Assembly: GCF_030052815.1 (NCBI RefSeq)
Contig: NC_079505.1
Location: 26,242,843-26,306,842, forward strand
Direction of reading: 5' to 3'
DNA: 64,000 bases
DNA from: Hevea brasiliensis
Lineage: Eukaryota > Streptophyta > Magnoliopsida > Malpighiales > Euphorbiaceae
The notes beneath the pieces are model-generated. The model saw only the letters and a program-made list of their open reading frames with translations. It was not told the origin of the DNA and searched no databases. A program made the translations under genes and the position numbers. Shown here one piece after another: positions 22,201 to 33,254 of the stretch. Position 1 is the stretch's first letter; each line of letters opens with the position of its first letter.

Positions 22201-25200
22201 TGGTCACTATTAATTAAGAAATTTCAGCACAAGCGCAAGGTAAAGTGAGTCTATGCTTATTTACACATCAAGCCCAATGGGTATTTGTATGCGAGTGTGT
22301 TAGAGATATAAAACTATTTGTGAAGCCCTTGCCTATAAGTTTGAGCTTTTAGGTTGAATAATTTCTTGATTACATGTGGAATTATCCTTTAACACCCAGT
22401 GTTGTTGGATGAATATGCACACATGTATATGTGTAAGTGTGAAAGGAGGATTTGAAAATCTTAAAGAGAATATTTAAATAAATTGTACACTTTTACTCTG
22501 GCAAGTTAACATTTATGAAACCTATAAAAATATAGAAAATCTCTCTCTCTCTCTCTCTCTCTCTCCTCCTTAGATTTCTAAGACAGCATTTGGAGGTTGA
22601 GACTTGTTTCTTTTCTTTTTGATATCTGTACCTGTTTGGAATTGCTTTTTGGAGTAGCAAGAACTGTTTTTCAGAAATGTTCTCCTTTAGATGCTAGAAA
22701 AAGCGGTTTGAAAATGTTGTTTAACTATTTTAGAAATGTTATGACTTAAATGTGTCAAATTTAATCTAAAATAAATTTTAGTGGCATGTGATTTAACATA
22801 AATAAGATCTATGCTTTTTTTTTTTGAACAATAGCTCAAATAGCAATGCTAAACACCACTTTCTGTCTCTTTCTAGTGCCTTGTGTGTATAAAATTTTAT
22901 GCATCTTTAGAGCATCTTATGCTTTTGTTGATGTTGGTCTCATGCTTCACATGCCATAGATGATCTGACAGGGCTAATGCCTAACTGTACTCATTGACAT
23001 CTTTCCTTCATAATTCTTACCTTTTATATTTGTATGTCTTCATTTGGGGAGGGTGAACCTTGAACTTTGCTTTAATTGCAATTGAGACCGAGGAGTTAAA
23101 TGTTCAAAGTTTAGAAACAGCCTTCTTGCAATCTACTGGGAAGGTTGCATGTTTCTGGCCCTACATAGATGAAGCCTCGTGCACTAGGACTATCTTTTTC
23201 TGTCCCTCTTATCTAATTCTATTTTTGTCTTCCCAAATACACACAAACTGACTTTGTTGAATATATTGTGCAGGCTATATTTAAACCTCCAAAGGCAATT
23301 CGTGGAGGCATTCCAATATGCTTTCCTCAAGTATGTACTTATTCCTTAATCTTCCTTCATGCTTATTTTGATAAAGTTCATCTTTGTGAAGAGAGCTTGG
23401 TCTACATATGCAGTTTGGGAGTCATGGTGGTCTTGAGCAGCATGGCTTTGCGAGGAATAGAGTTTGGAGCATTGACACTGACCCGCCTCCTTTTCCAACT
23501 GTTTCTTCAAATAAGGCCTTTATTGATTTGATCCTTAAGCCCACTGAAGAAGATATGAAGATCTGGCCTCACAGGTGAAGTACTTGAGATCTTTTATCTC
23601 TTTCATGCTTTATAATCATAGCTTGTTAAAATATTCATAGCGATTTTTCTGTGCGATGAACTTGCATAACAATCTTTTGCTCAATCATCTCTCTCTCTCT
23701 CTCTCTCTCTGGGTGTGTCTCTCTACATCTCCCCCCTTTTTAGTTTTGAGTTCCGTTTGAGGGTGGCTTTGGGACCTGGTGGAGATCTGATGCTGACATC
23801 ACGCATAAGGAATACCAATGCTGATGGAAAGCCATTTTCATTCACATTTGCATACCACACTTACTTCTCTGTTTCAGACATCAGGTAAAAAAAATTAACT
23901 TGATTTGTGTTATTTAATTTGCTCCTCAGTTTTAATCTTATCATTTTATTGTTTTACACATGCGTTTTCTCTTATGTGGGATTCACATTTTCCTTACCAT
24001 CAATGTGTCAATAATAAATTTTGTAGGCTTATAGCTGTTGATTCTTCCTACTACTGAGAGCTTACCTAAAACACCTTTCATAGTGTCTTCAGAATATTCT
24101 TTTTGGTAATGGCTCTGAAAGTATCTGGTTGGTTATAAATTTAAGGCAAAAAGCCTATTTTGGCGGTTGGCCCATAAACTAATATCAAATAATCAAATAA
24201 ATAAGACCTAAAACTTAATTGGTGGTCAAATATACCCTTCAATTTTTAAAATAGATTAAATAAACCTTTTATAACTTTATTCTAATTCATTTAGGTCTAA
24301 ATTGTTATTTCACTGTTAAATACTTATAAAAAATTATACGAAATTGTTTTAAAATTTTTTATTCATTTAAAAAAAAAATAATTATAATTAATAAAATCAA
24401 CATATCTGGTTCTTCTTCCCTTCTCCTCTTCTTTTTCTTGCCTTCAGAACCCACATTTCTATCTTAAAGATGTAAGCCCCTAGCCTAACCATTACCAAAG
24501 ACAAGCCAACTCAATAGGAGTCGGAGATTCCATTCTTGCTCCTTTGAATAAGAAGAGGCCATTCTTTAGACCTTTGAAAAGTAGTTTAGTTGCCCATATC
24601 CCTGACGGGAAGTAGAGGTGATCATTCCCTCTTCTGAAAGTCAGTGGTGATCTCACTTTCAAAAAGCACTCCGCTTATTAACCAGTGCAGCCGCGTCTAC
24701 CTTATAAGGAAAGAGAAAATTGTTCTCCATAGAGTGAGGATTTAAGAACAAAACTCAGTCTCCTTGTTTCCTTGGACTTACTCACAAATCATGCTCAACA
24801 AGATCCACTTCTCTAAATCTTCTCCAGTTGTCCCCAAGGAACGAGAAAAGCGAAAGCGAACAAGGGCAACGAAGAACAAAGAACTGGAGTGCCAGTGCAT
24901 GACCAACATGGTTTGTTTCATACCAAAAATCAAAATAAACATTTATTTTCCTTCCATTTTCTTAGCAAGCAAACATGGTTCATAAAAATAATTCCTAATT
25001 AAGTGGTGAAAAGAGATTAAGTTGTTGAAATCAGATGCACACATGAAACAAGATGTGCATTTACCCAATGGAGAAACAGAACAGTTCTTCTCGAAGAAAG
25101 TAGAGACGATTATGAATGGAGAAAGAGAAGGATGAGAAGAACAGCAGAAGAAAAGTTGATAGAGAATTTTTAATTTTTTAAAATATAAAAATAATATTTT

Positions 25201-28200
25201 ATTCATGATTCACTTATTTTGTTAATTTTTTAATGCTGTTAGTTTTAGACATATTTAACCGAAATTGAGACGTAAAGGTTTTATTTGACCATTCATTAAG
25301 TTTTAGGGCTTGTTTGCTATTCGATGTTATTTTAAGGGCCAAAATAGCCTTTTGCCTAAATTTAATTTGTTCTTGAGAAAGTTCATGGAATCTGAAACTG
25401 CCGTGACATTACTCTTGTTTGTCTAGAAGAATTTGGTTCTGACATATGAAGCTTTGCTTTCTTGCTAAGTTGCTTTTAGAGTACTTCTGATATCCTTGTG
25501 CATGTTTCTACTCGCTGTATGCTACTCTGTAATGCAATTCATATTTCCCTCAAGACTAAAAAGTGGTAATTTAATATCCAAGTCAAACTTGCCTAATCTG
25601 TTGCGGGGTCTTGTAATTAAGTGTTGGTTATCATTGATTGTAATGCATACCTCTCTTCAGGGACAACTTAAGTTACATCAGTGTACTATACTACTATCTT
25701 ACTGTCTGGCTTATCTACAAAAGCTATCTGAAGAATGCAGTATAGTTGCTTTCTTGGTATTGCGTTTGTTTTTCTATTGGGATACAAGTAGGGGTGAGCC
25801 ATAAAAAAAAAAAAAAACCAAAAAACTGAACTGAAAAATTCGGTTTGCCAGTCCATTCGGTTTGGTTTTGACTCATAATATTTAAAGATTTCTGTTTGGT
25901 TTTGTCCACTTCATTCAAACTACACTATTAATTGAAAACAAAGTGATCATATAAGTGTAGGACAACTAGTGTGAATTAAACAACTTGTAGCATGCTTAGG
26001 TGAGTGAGCTGGTACAACACCTTCTTACTAGTTTCCAACATGGGATGAGAGAAATTTTATTTTATTTTTGTATTTATTTTTATTTTTTTATTCTTGTGGA
26101 ATAAAGTTAAATTGGCCATGAATACTTAACATGTCATGAGGTGTGACGAAATTTTTACGCTGATTGTCACCTACTGCAACCCTCCTCCTTTATTCGGACT
26201 TGAGACAGACCAAGTATAAACTACTTAGGCGGAACTTAAATTGGCCATGAATATTCTCAAAAAAGTAAATATACATAAAAATAGCAAAATATACATATAC
26301 ATAAAAATAGCAAAATATACATAAAATTTGCGTAATGAAACTGTATAAGGTGTACCACAGTTATATCACACAGAAGAAGCCAGCCAATTCCACTATTGTG
26401 GTGGAAGAGCTTTGGTAGGTGCGCCAATTTTAACTTTATTCCTAAGAAGTACAATGTCCATTGTTGGAGAAGAGTTTAGTCTCTCTCTGGTTTATTATTA
26501 TTGTTATTATTATTATTTTTTTTAAGAAAACATTGATGAATAGATTGACACAAATACAGTCAAATTTAATTGAGATGTATGCTCAAATTATGTCATTATA
26601 AAAATGGGCTACTTGTTACAATGGGGGACCTGCTCTCTGGCCTCTATATATCCTTATGTGATCGACAAAGAGGAACAATTATAATTGTGCAAGATTTATC
26701 AGGATCAAATTGAGATTGCTTTATGATGTGCTGAAATGTCTCAAATGAGACAACTAAATGGGAAATGATGGATATTATTGCTTCAATGTCTGGTAGCTCT
26801 TGGAAAATCAAAATTGAGCTCGAGGTGGAATCTATTTGGACTTGAGATCTGATCTAGGAAATAACATTAAATTTTTATTAGGATTTGTAGCAATGTTGCA
26901 GTGTGGTACTGTTTATAAACACTGTAGCAGCACGTTTATGTACTAAAATATTTCTTGTAATCAGGGATTTTTATTTCAAGTCTTTATTTTGCTATTTGGA
27001 GCACTTTAGATTATTTTGGAAGTTAAAATTTACTTTTCATTATGATTTTAGGGATATGCTTTATTAGAAGTATGTTTATGCATCCTCATATCTTGTCAAA
27101 TTGAGAGTGGTACTATCTTAACTTTAGAAGTTTCATGTATTAGCAGCTTTCTTTAATGAAGTTTTACATTGTTTAATGGTTTCCTTATTAGAAATTTATG
27201 CTTTCATGGAATACTGAAGAAATCTCCTAATATTGTGGCTTTCTGAAGTGCAATAGTCCAACTTGTGCCTGATGCTAGATTCACAATAAAACACTCTTTC
27301 CCTCTCATCTTTTCCCCTTGTCCAAATTTGTCAACCCTGACCTCGGTGGCCTAGAGGATGTTCACATGGGCAGCTAACCACTGAGACATCAAAGATCATG
27401 TATATGATTTGAAATAAAACTCTAAAAACTATACTGGTTAAAAATTTGTAATATTTCCAGTCCATTACAACTAATTTGAGCTAAAATTTGGTTTTCTAAT
27501 GTATGAATCAACCAGTTGTACAGACATGTCTAGCCCACATTGTTGTAATGGATCTTTATGTCTGCCTTTTTTACCATACTGCTACTGTAAAGGGAAAAAC
27601 TGGTCATAGTAATTGGTTAATTGTGGCACATGATTTTGGGGTGACATACAGTTGCCTTGGCATTTATGGGTTTGAATTGGTTTTAAATTAGCTTAGTTGT
27701 TTATTTTGCAGTGAAGTTCGGGTTGAAGGCTTGGAAACGCTGGATTATCTTGACAACCTACAGAGCAAGGAGCGTTTTACCGAGCAAGGGGATGCTATAA
27801 CTTTTGAATCAGAAGTGAGTCAAGGATGCAATTTATTTTCCCCTTTATTCATGGTAATCTGATTGTGTTTTAATTTATGCTTTTACCATCATATAGATTG
27901 ACAAGATATATCTCAGCACTCCTACAAAGATAGCAATTCTGGATCATGAAAAAAAGAGAACATTTGTTCTACGCAAGGATGGACTGCCAGATGCTGGTGA
28001 GATTGGCACTTCTGTATTTTCTTTTTATTTGCATAAGAGCAACTTTGTTTTGTGAACTATTTATGCTACTTCTTAAGGGCGAAACTCTTATGCTTTCTGC
28101 AATAAGAATACAAGGATAGGGCTCAGCTCTAGGGGCGTTCATAGTTGGACCATAAACAGCCAGAGCACCTTGTTCTGTCCTTCACTCAAATTATATAATG

Positions 28201-28902
28201 ACACATTTTGTGACTGTTAGAAGTCATACATAAAAACCCTTTAAATTCAATTTTTGGCTCTCTCAATTTCTGTATTGTACAGCATAGGTAGGATTTTATG
28301 TCCTTGTACAGTATTTATAGAATTTAAGCCTGGTAACCTTGCTAATATTACTAATATTGGCCATTGCATTTAGAGCCTATGTAGCTTTTCATGATATGGT
28401 AAACGTTTGACCCTACCATCCATATGAAATTAAAACCAGTTTTGTTGCTGCTTACAAGGTGAAACTGGAGTTTTTTTTACCTATTGAAGTAGATCTAATC
28501 TCAGACCAAAAAAAAAAAAAGTAGTTCTAATGACTTCATGTCACCTTTTAGACAAATGGCACTGAGCTTGGGAACAAAGTGACTTTTTCTTCTACGAATG
28601 AGCTGTAAATTTCTTCTTTAGTGTCCTTGTTTAAAAGCACTACAATTTGTTGATTGTTACCTGTCTTCTGCCTTCCCTTGTGTGCAGTGGTGTGGAATCC
28701 ATGGGATAGGAAGGCAAAGGCAATGGCTGATTTTGGAGATGATGAATACAAGCACATGTTGTGTGTGGAAGCCGCTGCAGTTGAAAAGCCTATTACATTA
28801 AAACCTGGGGAAGAATGGAGAGGAAGACTTGAACTTTCTGCTGTTCCTTCCAGTTACTGTAGTGGCCAACTTGATCCTCGGAAGGTTCTCCTGAGCAGCT
28901 GA
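19245..28902 (+). CDS. Glucose-6-phosphate 1-epimerase-like protein (aldose 1-epimerase family), 8 exons
   Basis: Family role: interconversion of the alpha and beta anomers of hexose 6-phosphates. No transit peptide is evident, so it is probably cytosolic. Exons: 19245-19343, 20835-20909, 23274-23330, 23414-23574, 23744-23884, 27712-27814, 27897-27996 and 28688-28902 (stop TGA 28900-28902). All junctions are GT-AG with continuous frame; the CDS is 951 bp, 316 aa, a normal length for the family. Motifs: substrate-loop RGGIPICFPQFG (residues about 68-79) and GLEQHGFARNRVWS. The catalytic His is H169 in AYHTYFSVSDI; VVWNPWDRKAKAM is at 246-258, and the probable catalytic Glu is E273 in LCVEAA. 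The start is the first ATG after the 5' UTR and gives MATGSDRV. Intron lengths are 1491, 2364, 83, 169, 3827, 82 and 691 bp. Introns 2 and 5 are enlarged by transposable elements. No stop or frameshift was found, so the gene looks functional. Confidence 0.93.
19344..20834 (+). other. Intron 1 of the epimerase gene
   Basis: It starts GTAACTT and ends TTTCTCCAG. No mobile element or nested gene recognised. Confidence 0.85.
20910..23273 (+). other. Intron 2 of the epimerase gene
   Basis: Starts GTGCTAC and ends ATTGTGCAG. It contains the TRIM-like element at 22082-22374 and a (CT)n microsatellite at about 22541-22565. A 63-codon ORF at its 3' end has no homology I recognise. Confidence 0.8.
22082..22374 (+). 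mobile_element. TRIM/SMART-like miniature LTR retroelement
   Basis: Two direct repeats of about 76 bp: 22082-22156 and 22298-22374. They share TTAGAGAT.TAAAACTATT, then TTTGAGCTTTTAG.TTGA and ATTTCTTGA. Directly after the first is TGGTATTAGAGTC (22157-22169), a near match to the initiator-Met primer site TGGTATCAGAGC. The spacer is only about 140 bp and non-coding. Size, primer site and direct repeats fit a TRIM element. A clear 5-bp duplication was not found, and the polypurine tract is weak. Confidence 0.6.
23689..23710. repeat. (TC)n microsatellite in intron 4
   Basis: Run of TC dinucleotides shortly before the exon 5 acceptor. It forms part of a long pyrimidine tract. Confidence 0.8.
23885..27711 (+). 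other. Intron 5 of the epimerase gene
   Basis: Starts GTAAAAAA, ends ATTTTGCAG. Its 3.8-kb length is largely explained by the Mutator-like element at 24145-25356 plus other repeats. About 25793-25900 has the AGGGGTGAGCC...TTCGGTTTGG motif often seen at ends of dispersed plant repeats. About 26100-26260 holds a CACCTACTGCAACCCTCCTC block that resembles a dispersed plant repeat. A (TTA)n run is at about 26493-26520. Confidence 0.75.
24145..25356. mobile_element. Nonautonomous Mutator-like element, 1212 bp, in epimerase intron 5
   Basis: The left end GGCAAAAAGCCTATTTTGGC and the right end, reversed, GGCAAAAGGCTATTTTGGCC head inverted repeats of about 120 bp (shared inner block CCTAAAACTTAAT). 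It is flanked by a perfect 9-bp duplication, TAAATTTAA (24136-24144 and 25357-25365). No transposase. The interior (about 24400-25180) is less AT-rich than the intron and could be captured sequence, but I recognise no gene in it. Confidence 0.88.
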
Positions 28903-29870
28903 GAGAGCACTATTTTGGTCTATATTCTGTACTGTACAGCTACATTGGCTGGAAGTTAAAAGTGCTCTACATATTTGGATTGCATATTTCAGTATTGGAA
29001 TTTCACTTCTTTGTTGATGTTTTCAAGTATGCTTTGCTTGAGAATACGTTGTAAGGTTGAATATTGTAATTTTTACACAACAATATTGTGAAAAGAAATG
29101 GTTCCTTATATTCATGGCATTATTAGTTCTCGTGTTGTGGGGTGGTATTGTTGGAGGGGCAATGTGGACATAATGAATTTTATTTTAATTATTATAGCAA
29201 GTAAAGCAATGTAATGTTATCTGTGAATGTGTTTCTTTTGATCTCTTTAATGTAGAGTGGATTATCATTTCGCTAATAGTCATTAACTAGTCACTAATTG
29301 AAATCAGTTGGGTCACTTATTTCTGGGCTCCTTAACTCTGTCCCCGCCAATCAAGATTTTCCCTAATTTTCTGCCCTTCAATCCCTGTATATGGTAAGAA
29401 ATCACCCAATTTAGGGTAACGTTACATGAAAACTATTGAAGACAAGAAGCAACAGAAGGGATAAAGCATGGTATTGTAGTGAATTTTAGTTTACCAGTAA
29501 TAGAGTCATTTTCAGAATCATGATATCTTTAGTTTAAGTCAAAATCAAATTTAATTTTATTATTTTGATATTCTTATGAGTAAAATTTATCAATTTAATT
29601 TTAAACCAATTTATAATACTTAAACTAATATTTTTTAAAAAGTGTTTTTCTTAGTGGTAACTCTTAACAATACAAAACAGACTTCAGAATGTTACCATTT
29701 GGAAATTGTGGGAAGAAAAAGAGTCCATACTCCATAAGTTAGGGAGGTCACAATTCTACCGTTCGAGAAACATCTGAGGCTGCTTGAAATGTGGACTACA
29801 CAAAAGAAGACAAAGAATGTATTAGAGACGTCAAGAAGTAGACTACACTATTATACAATTTGAACCGCGA
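28903..29870 (+). other. Epimerase 3' UTR and intergenic flank
   Basis: Non-coding. The first 200 bp probably form the 3' UTR. A T-rich region with AATATTGTAA at about 29060 is a candidate polyadenylation area. No other gene recognised. Confidence 0.45.
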
Positions 29871-30147
29871 AAAGCTGATTTTTCTCCCTCAATCTTATAG
29901 TTAATGTTTAATTTTATCCATTTTAAAATTTTTAGCTTAATTTATCCAAACCTTTTAATTTAAGCTCAAATTTACCCCTCTTCAATTAAGTGAGCTATAC
30001 ACACCTAAACCAAAAATATTTAATTAATTTTTTATTTTTTTTAATGTTAAAGTATTATTTTAATATTCTAATTTCATTAAAAATAATTCAAACATTTCAT
30101 TTAATTAAATATATTTTAATTTTTGTTAATAAAAAAAATATTTTTAT

Positions 30148-30475
30148 GGGAAAATTATAATTTAGTTTCTAAAGTTTAGTAAAATTTACAAATGAGTCCT
30201 TAGTTCTTGACATTTTAACGGAGTATAAAATAGTCCTTCATGGGCCAAGATTAAAAAAAAATAATTGTATAAATTTGTAATTTTACAAGTTAAAATTTGT
30301 AAATTACATATTAAAAATTTTAAGATAATTAATATAGTTAATTTTATAAAATAACTAATAATTATAAAAAAATAACTATTTATTAAAATCTCATGGACTA
30401 AATAGGTGGGTTTAAAAATACGGGGACTAATATGTAAGTTTTACCAATTTTAAGGACTAAATTATAATTTATCCT
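30148..30475. mobile_element. Foldback MITE, about 330 bp
   Basis: The left arm AAAATTATAATTTAGT... and the reversed right arm GGATAAATTATAATTTAGTC match over about 100 bp, including AAATGAGTCCTTAG versus TATTAGTCCCCGT and ATAGTCCTTCATGG versus TTAGTCCATGAG. AT-rich and non-coding. Possible flanking duplication TATTTT; borders are accurate to a few bases only. Confidence 0.6.
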
Positions 30476-30514
30476 ATTTTAAGTTAAGGGCTTATTTATA
30501 ATTAACCAAATTTT

Positions 30515-31000
30515 AATTTGTTAAAATAAAATCTCTCAACTTTAATTTTATTTTAGAAAATATCACTTAACTTATAATAGCAAGTTTTCAGGTTATTTTT
30601 TTACCTAACACTAAATTAATATTTAAAATAAATGTAAATTATTATTTATTGTTTATTATTATTATTATTATTATTTTATTATATAAAAATTAAAATATTA
30701 ATAAATATTATTTTAAAATTTAAAATTTATTATTATTTTTCAGTTTGTTGCAAAATAAAATTTTAATTAATAATAAATAACTTATATAATTAATAATTTT
30801 ATTAATAAATTTAGTTAAAATAAAATAATTTTATTGATAATAATTATTAATTAATTTAATTGTAAAGATAAAAAAGGACAAAATAGTAATTTGTTCTTTT
30901 TAACTTGAAAATTTGCTATTGCATGTTAGGAAGACTTCTTTTGACACAATTAAAATTGAAGAATTTTATTTTAATAAATTAAAATTAAATTATTGAAATA
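30515..31000. mobile_element. Second foldback element (long inverted repeat)
   Basis: 30515-30610 and 30895-31000 are inverted copies: CTTATAATAGCAAGTTTTCAG on the left pairs with the complement of TTGAAAATTTGCTATTGCAT on the right, and AATAAAAT(T/C)TCTC blocks also pair. The middle is very AT-rich with TTA repeats (about 30655-30680). Confidence 0.55.
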
Positions 31001-31640
31001 AAATAATTATATAATTTGGAGGATAATTAGTATAATTTATTAATTTATCCCTTTTTATGCAACTACAAAATATGAACTCTGAAAAGGGACTTTATCATTC
31101 CGAGACAACTTTCAGCAAGTCCTCCCATGTGGTTAGTTTCTTTCTAGGTTTGTTTCTCAATACTCCCATGACTCTTCTCTTCATTATCTCTCTTTTCCTA
31201 TCCACTCTCTTTTCCTATCCACTGAATAGTAACATTTCTATCATCAAGCAATTGGAGGAGTCCCTACTTGTCAGGCTTTGGCAAACTAGTCACATCTGCA
31301 AGCGATCCTTGTTCAAGGTCTTGCGATATAAATAATGTAAAATATTTGATATTTTTCATGTTTATCATACATTCAATTTTTTAAGTTGAATTATACTATA
31401 TTATAATATTTTTTAATATATAATATTGATTCTTTCATAATAAGTTTAGTGAATTTTTAAAATTAATTTTATATTAACATTATCTTAGTGTTGAAGTTAA
31501 AAATTTTATTTAGTAGTGTTATTAATTTATTTAATTTATCAATTTTAAGTATATGTAAATAATTATAATAAATCAATATATATATATATATATATTAAAT
31601 TTTTAATAATTAAAATTTGAAATAATTGTCAATAAAAAAA
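31001..31640. other. Intergenic AT-rich DNA
   Basis: No gene recognised. A 92-codon ORF (31057-31335) has no domain I know, with a hydrophobic stretch and low-complexity composition. A (TA)n run is at about 31576-31595. Confidence 0.4.
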
Positions 31641-31768
31641 TTTCCAAATCAGTAAATTGGGTCCATAAGAGATCAAGGTCTATAGTCTTAGGCTTGTTAC
31701 GAGTTCTGGCAGCCTTAGGTTGACCCATTCTCTAGGGCCGGTTACGACCACTTGGCTGGGTCATGACA
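31640..31768 (+). repeat. LTR E: 3' end of a truncated 5' LTR
   Basis: The last 85 bp (TTAGGCTTGTTACGAG ... GGCTGGGTCATGACA) match the end of LTR F (TTAGGCTTACTACAGG ... GGCTGGGATCATTACA). A primer site follows directly. The left border is uncertain. Only about 130 bp of what should be an LTR over 2 kb remains. Confidence 0.6.
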
Positions 31769-31771
31769 AAG

Positions 31772-31784
31772 TGGTATCAAAGCC
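31772..31784 (+). other. Primer binding site of outer element E/G
   Basis: TGGTATCAAAGCC, 3 bp after the LTR end, is a one-mismatch variant of the initiator-Met primer site. Confidence 0.65.
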
Positions 31785-33254
31785 CTAGGTTTAAAAGGTC
31801 AGACTTAGCAAAAGATGTTATGTATAGGAAGTTGAGTATTTAGTTATGGCAAACACAATAGCATATATGCCCTTTTAAGTGTGTAAGGCTTAAGAAATCT
31901 CTGTAAGTATTAGAGATGCTAAGCTTAATTTATGCTATATTTATGATGATATGATGTGATAGTGTGCAATGTATGTGTACTACATTGGTTGCTTTAGGTT
32001 TGTCTTTCTCTTTGAAGGGAAAGCATGCCCGATAAAGTAGCAGGTTGGCCTATAAACCTTTGCAGTAGGATAGAAGGAGAGTTACCCCTTATCTCTGACT
32101 CTAGAAAGAAGTATGGAGAAAGAGTAAAGAATGAGAGATAGAGCTTTTGTGAAAAGATAGTCTTCCTATAGTTTTGACAGATAAAGGAAAGATGAGAGAA
32201 GGTTAGTGAAGAGAAGAGTGGGAGGACGATAAGGTCTTCCCACAAACTATAGGAAGGGGGAAACATTGAGGATTTCCTCGTATCTTTATTGAAAGGTAGA
32301 AAAGTAAAGAATGAATAAGATAAAAGCTATGAGAGAATAATAGAAATGAGGATCATAAGCAAGATATAAGCAATGAAATAAATTGAGAGTTAGGTAAATG
32401 TTGAATGTAATGAAAGGAGATGTAAAGTAATGAGAGAAGTGGAAAGTGAGGTTTAATGAGAAAGAAATATTGAATGAATGAAAAGAGAAAATGGAAATTT
32501 AGGATATGATACAAAGAAAAGAAAGAGATGAGTTAGTCAGTGAGTAAGTGTCATCATCGAATAGGTGAGTAAGTGTCATCATCGGATAGGAGTTGACATG
32601 TTGAGTGCTGTAGTGGAAAATAGGTTAATCTCTAAGAGGGTTAAGGAAGGGTCATTATTGTTAGAACCCTTTGTCACTTATTGGTGAGAGAGTTGTGACC
32701 TTGGAGAACCTCACCACAAAAATATACTTTTGATGCAGGAAGTGCTAATCCATGATGTATGAGGAGTAAGGAATAGAAAGTTTTGAGATGGTTTGCTTCT
32801 ACCTAAAAAGGTAGTGGTAGCCTTTACCAAAAAGTTGGAGGCACACTTATGAAATAGAAGAAGAGTAATAGTAAGGTATAGTAAAAGTTTTTACTGGCTT
32901 CATTTGAAACAAAAATGCAATAAAAGCTAGTAGAGTGCATAATGGAAGCATTATGGGTTGCTTTAGTGCCACCAAAAGAGGTAAGATGGTGACTGATAGA
33001 ATAGATAATATAGGAAAAGGATGTAATGTGTAAGAAAAGAGAAGGTGAGAAAGGAAGTTGCTAGAGATGAAAATAGAAAGAGTGAGATACAAAACTAGTT
33101 AAAAGGTATGAAGAAGTATGTAATTAATGAGTTTAGATGCAAAGAACATGTGTGAGGTGTGTTGTGTTGTAGATGTGTGAGGTGTGTTGTGTTGTAGAGT
33201 CTCCAATGCGAGAATAACCATTAAAAGGAAGGATATAAAAGGAGACTCCCTAGT
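31785..33254 (+). mobile_element. Non-coding internal region of outer element E/G, with tandem repeats
   Basis: Purine-rich, no recognisable gag or pol. Two tandem duplications of 25-bp units occur: TGAGTAAGTGTCATCATCG-type (32541-32565, 32566-32590) and ATGTGTGAGGTGTGTTGTG-type (33148-33172, 33173-33197). It appears to continue at 63650-63827 after the nested insertions, then meets LTR G. Confidence 0.5.

Noticed and set aside
23060..23531. ORFs overlapping epimerase exons 3 and 4
   Set aside because: They read through introns or in the wrong frame. The real exons are 23274-23330 and 23414-23574.
24480..24720. Possible organelle-derived insert inside the intron 5 MULE
   Set aside because: The composition is less AT-rich than the surroundings, but I could not match it to any organelle gene from sequence alone.
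31994..33092. Minus-strand ORFs of 80-90 codons (31994-32266, 32847-33092)
   Set aside because: They are antisense to a purine-rich, non-coding element interior, and the composition alone explains the Leu/Ser/Phe-rich peptides.
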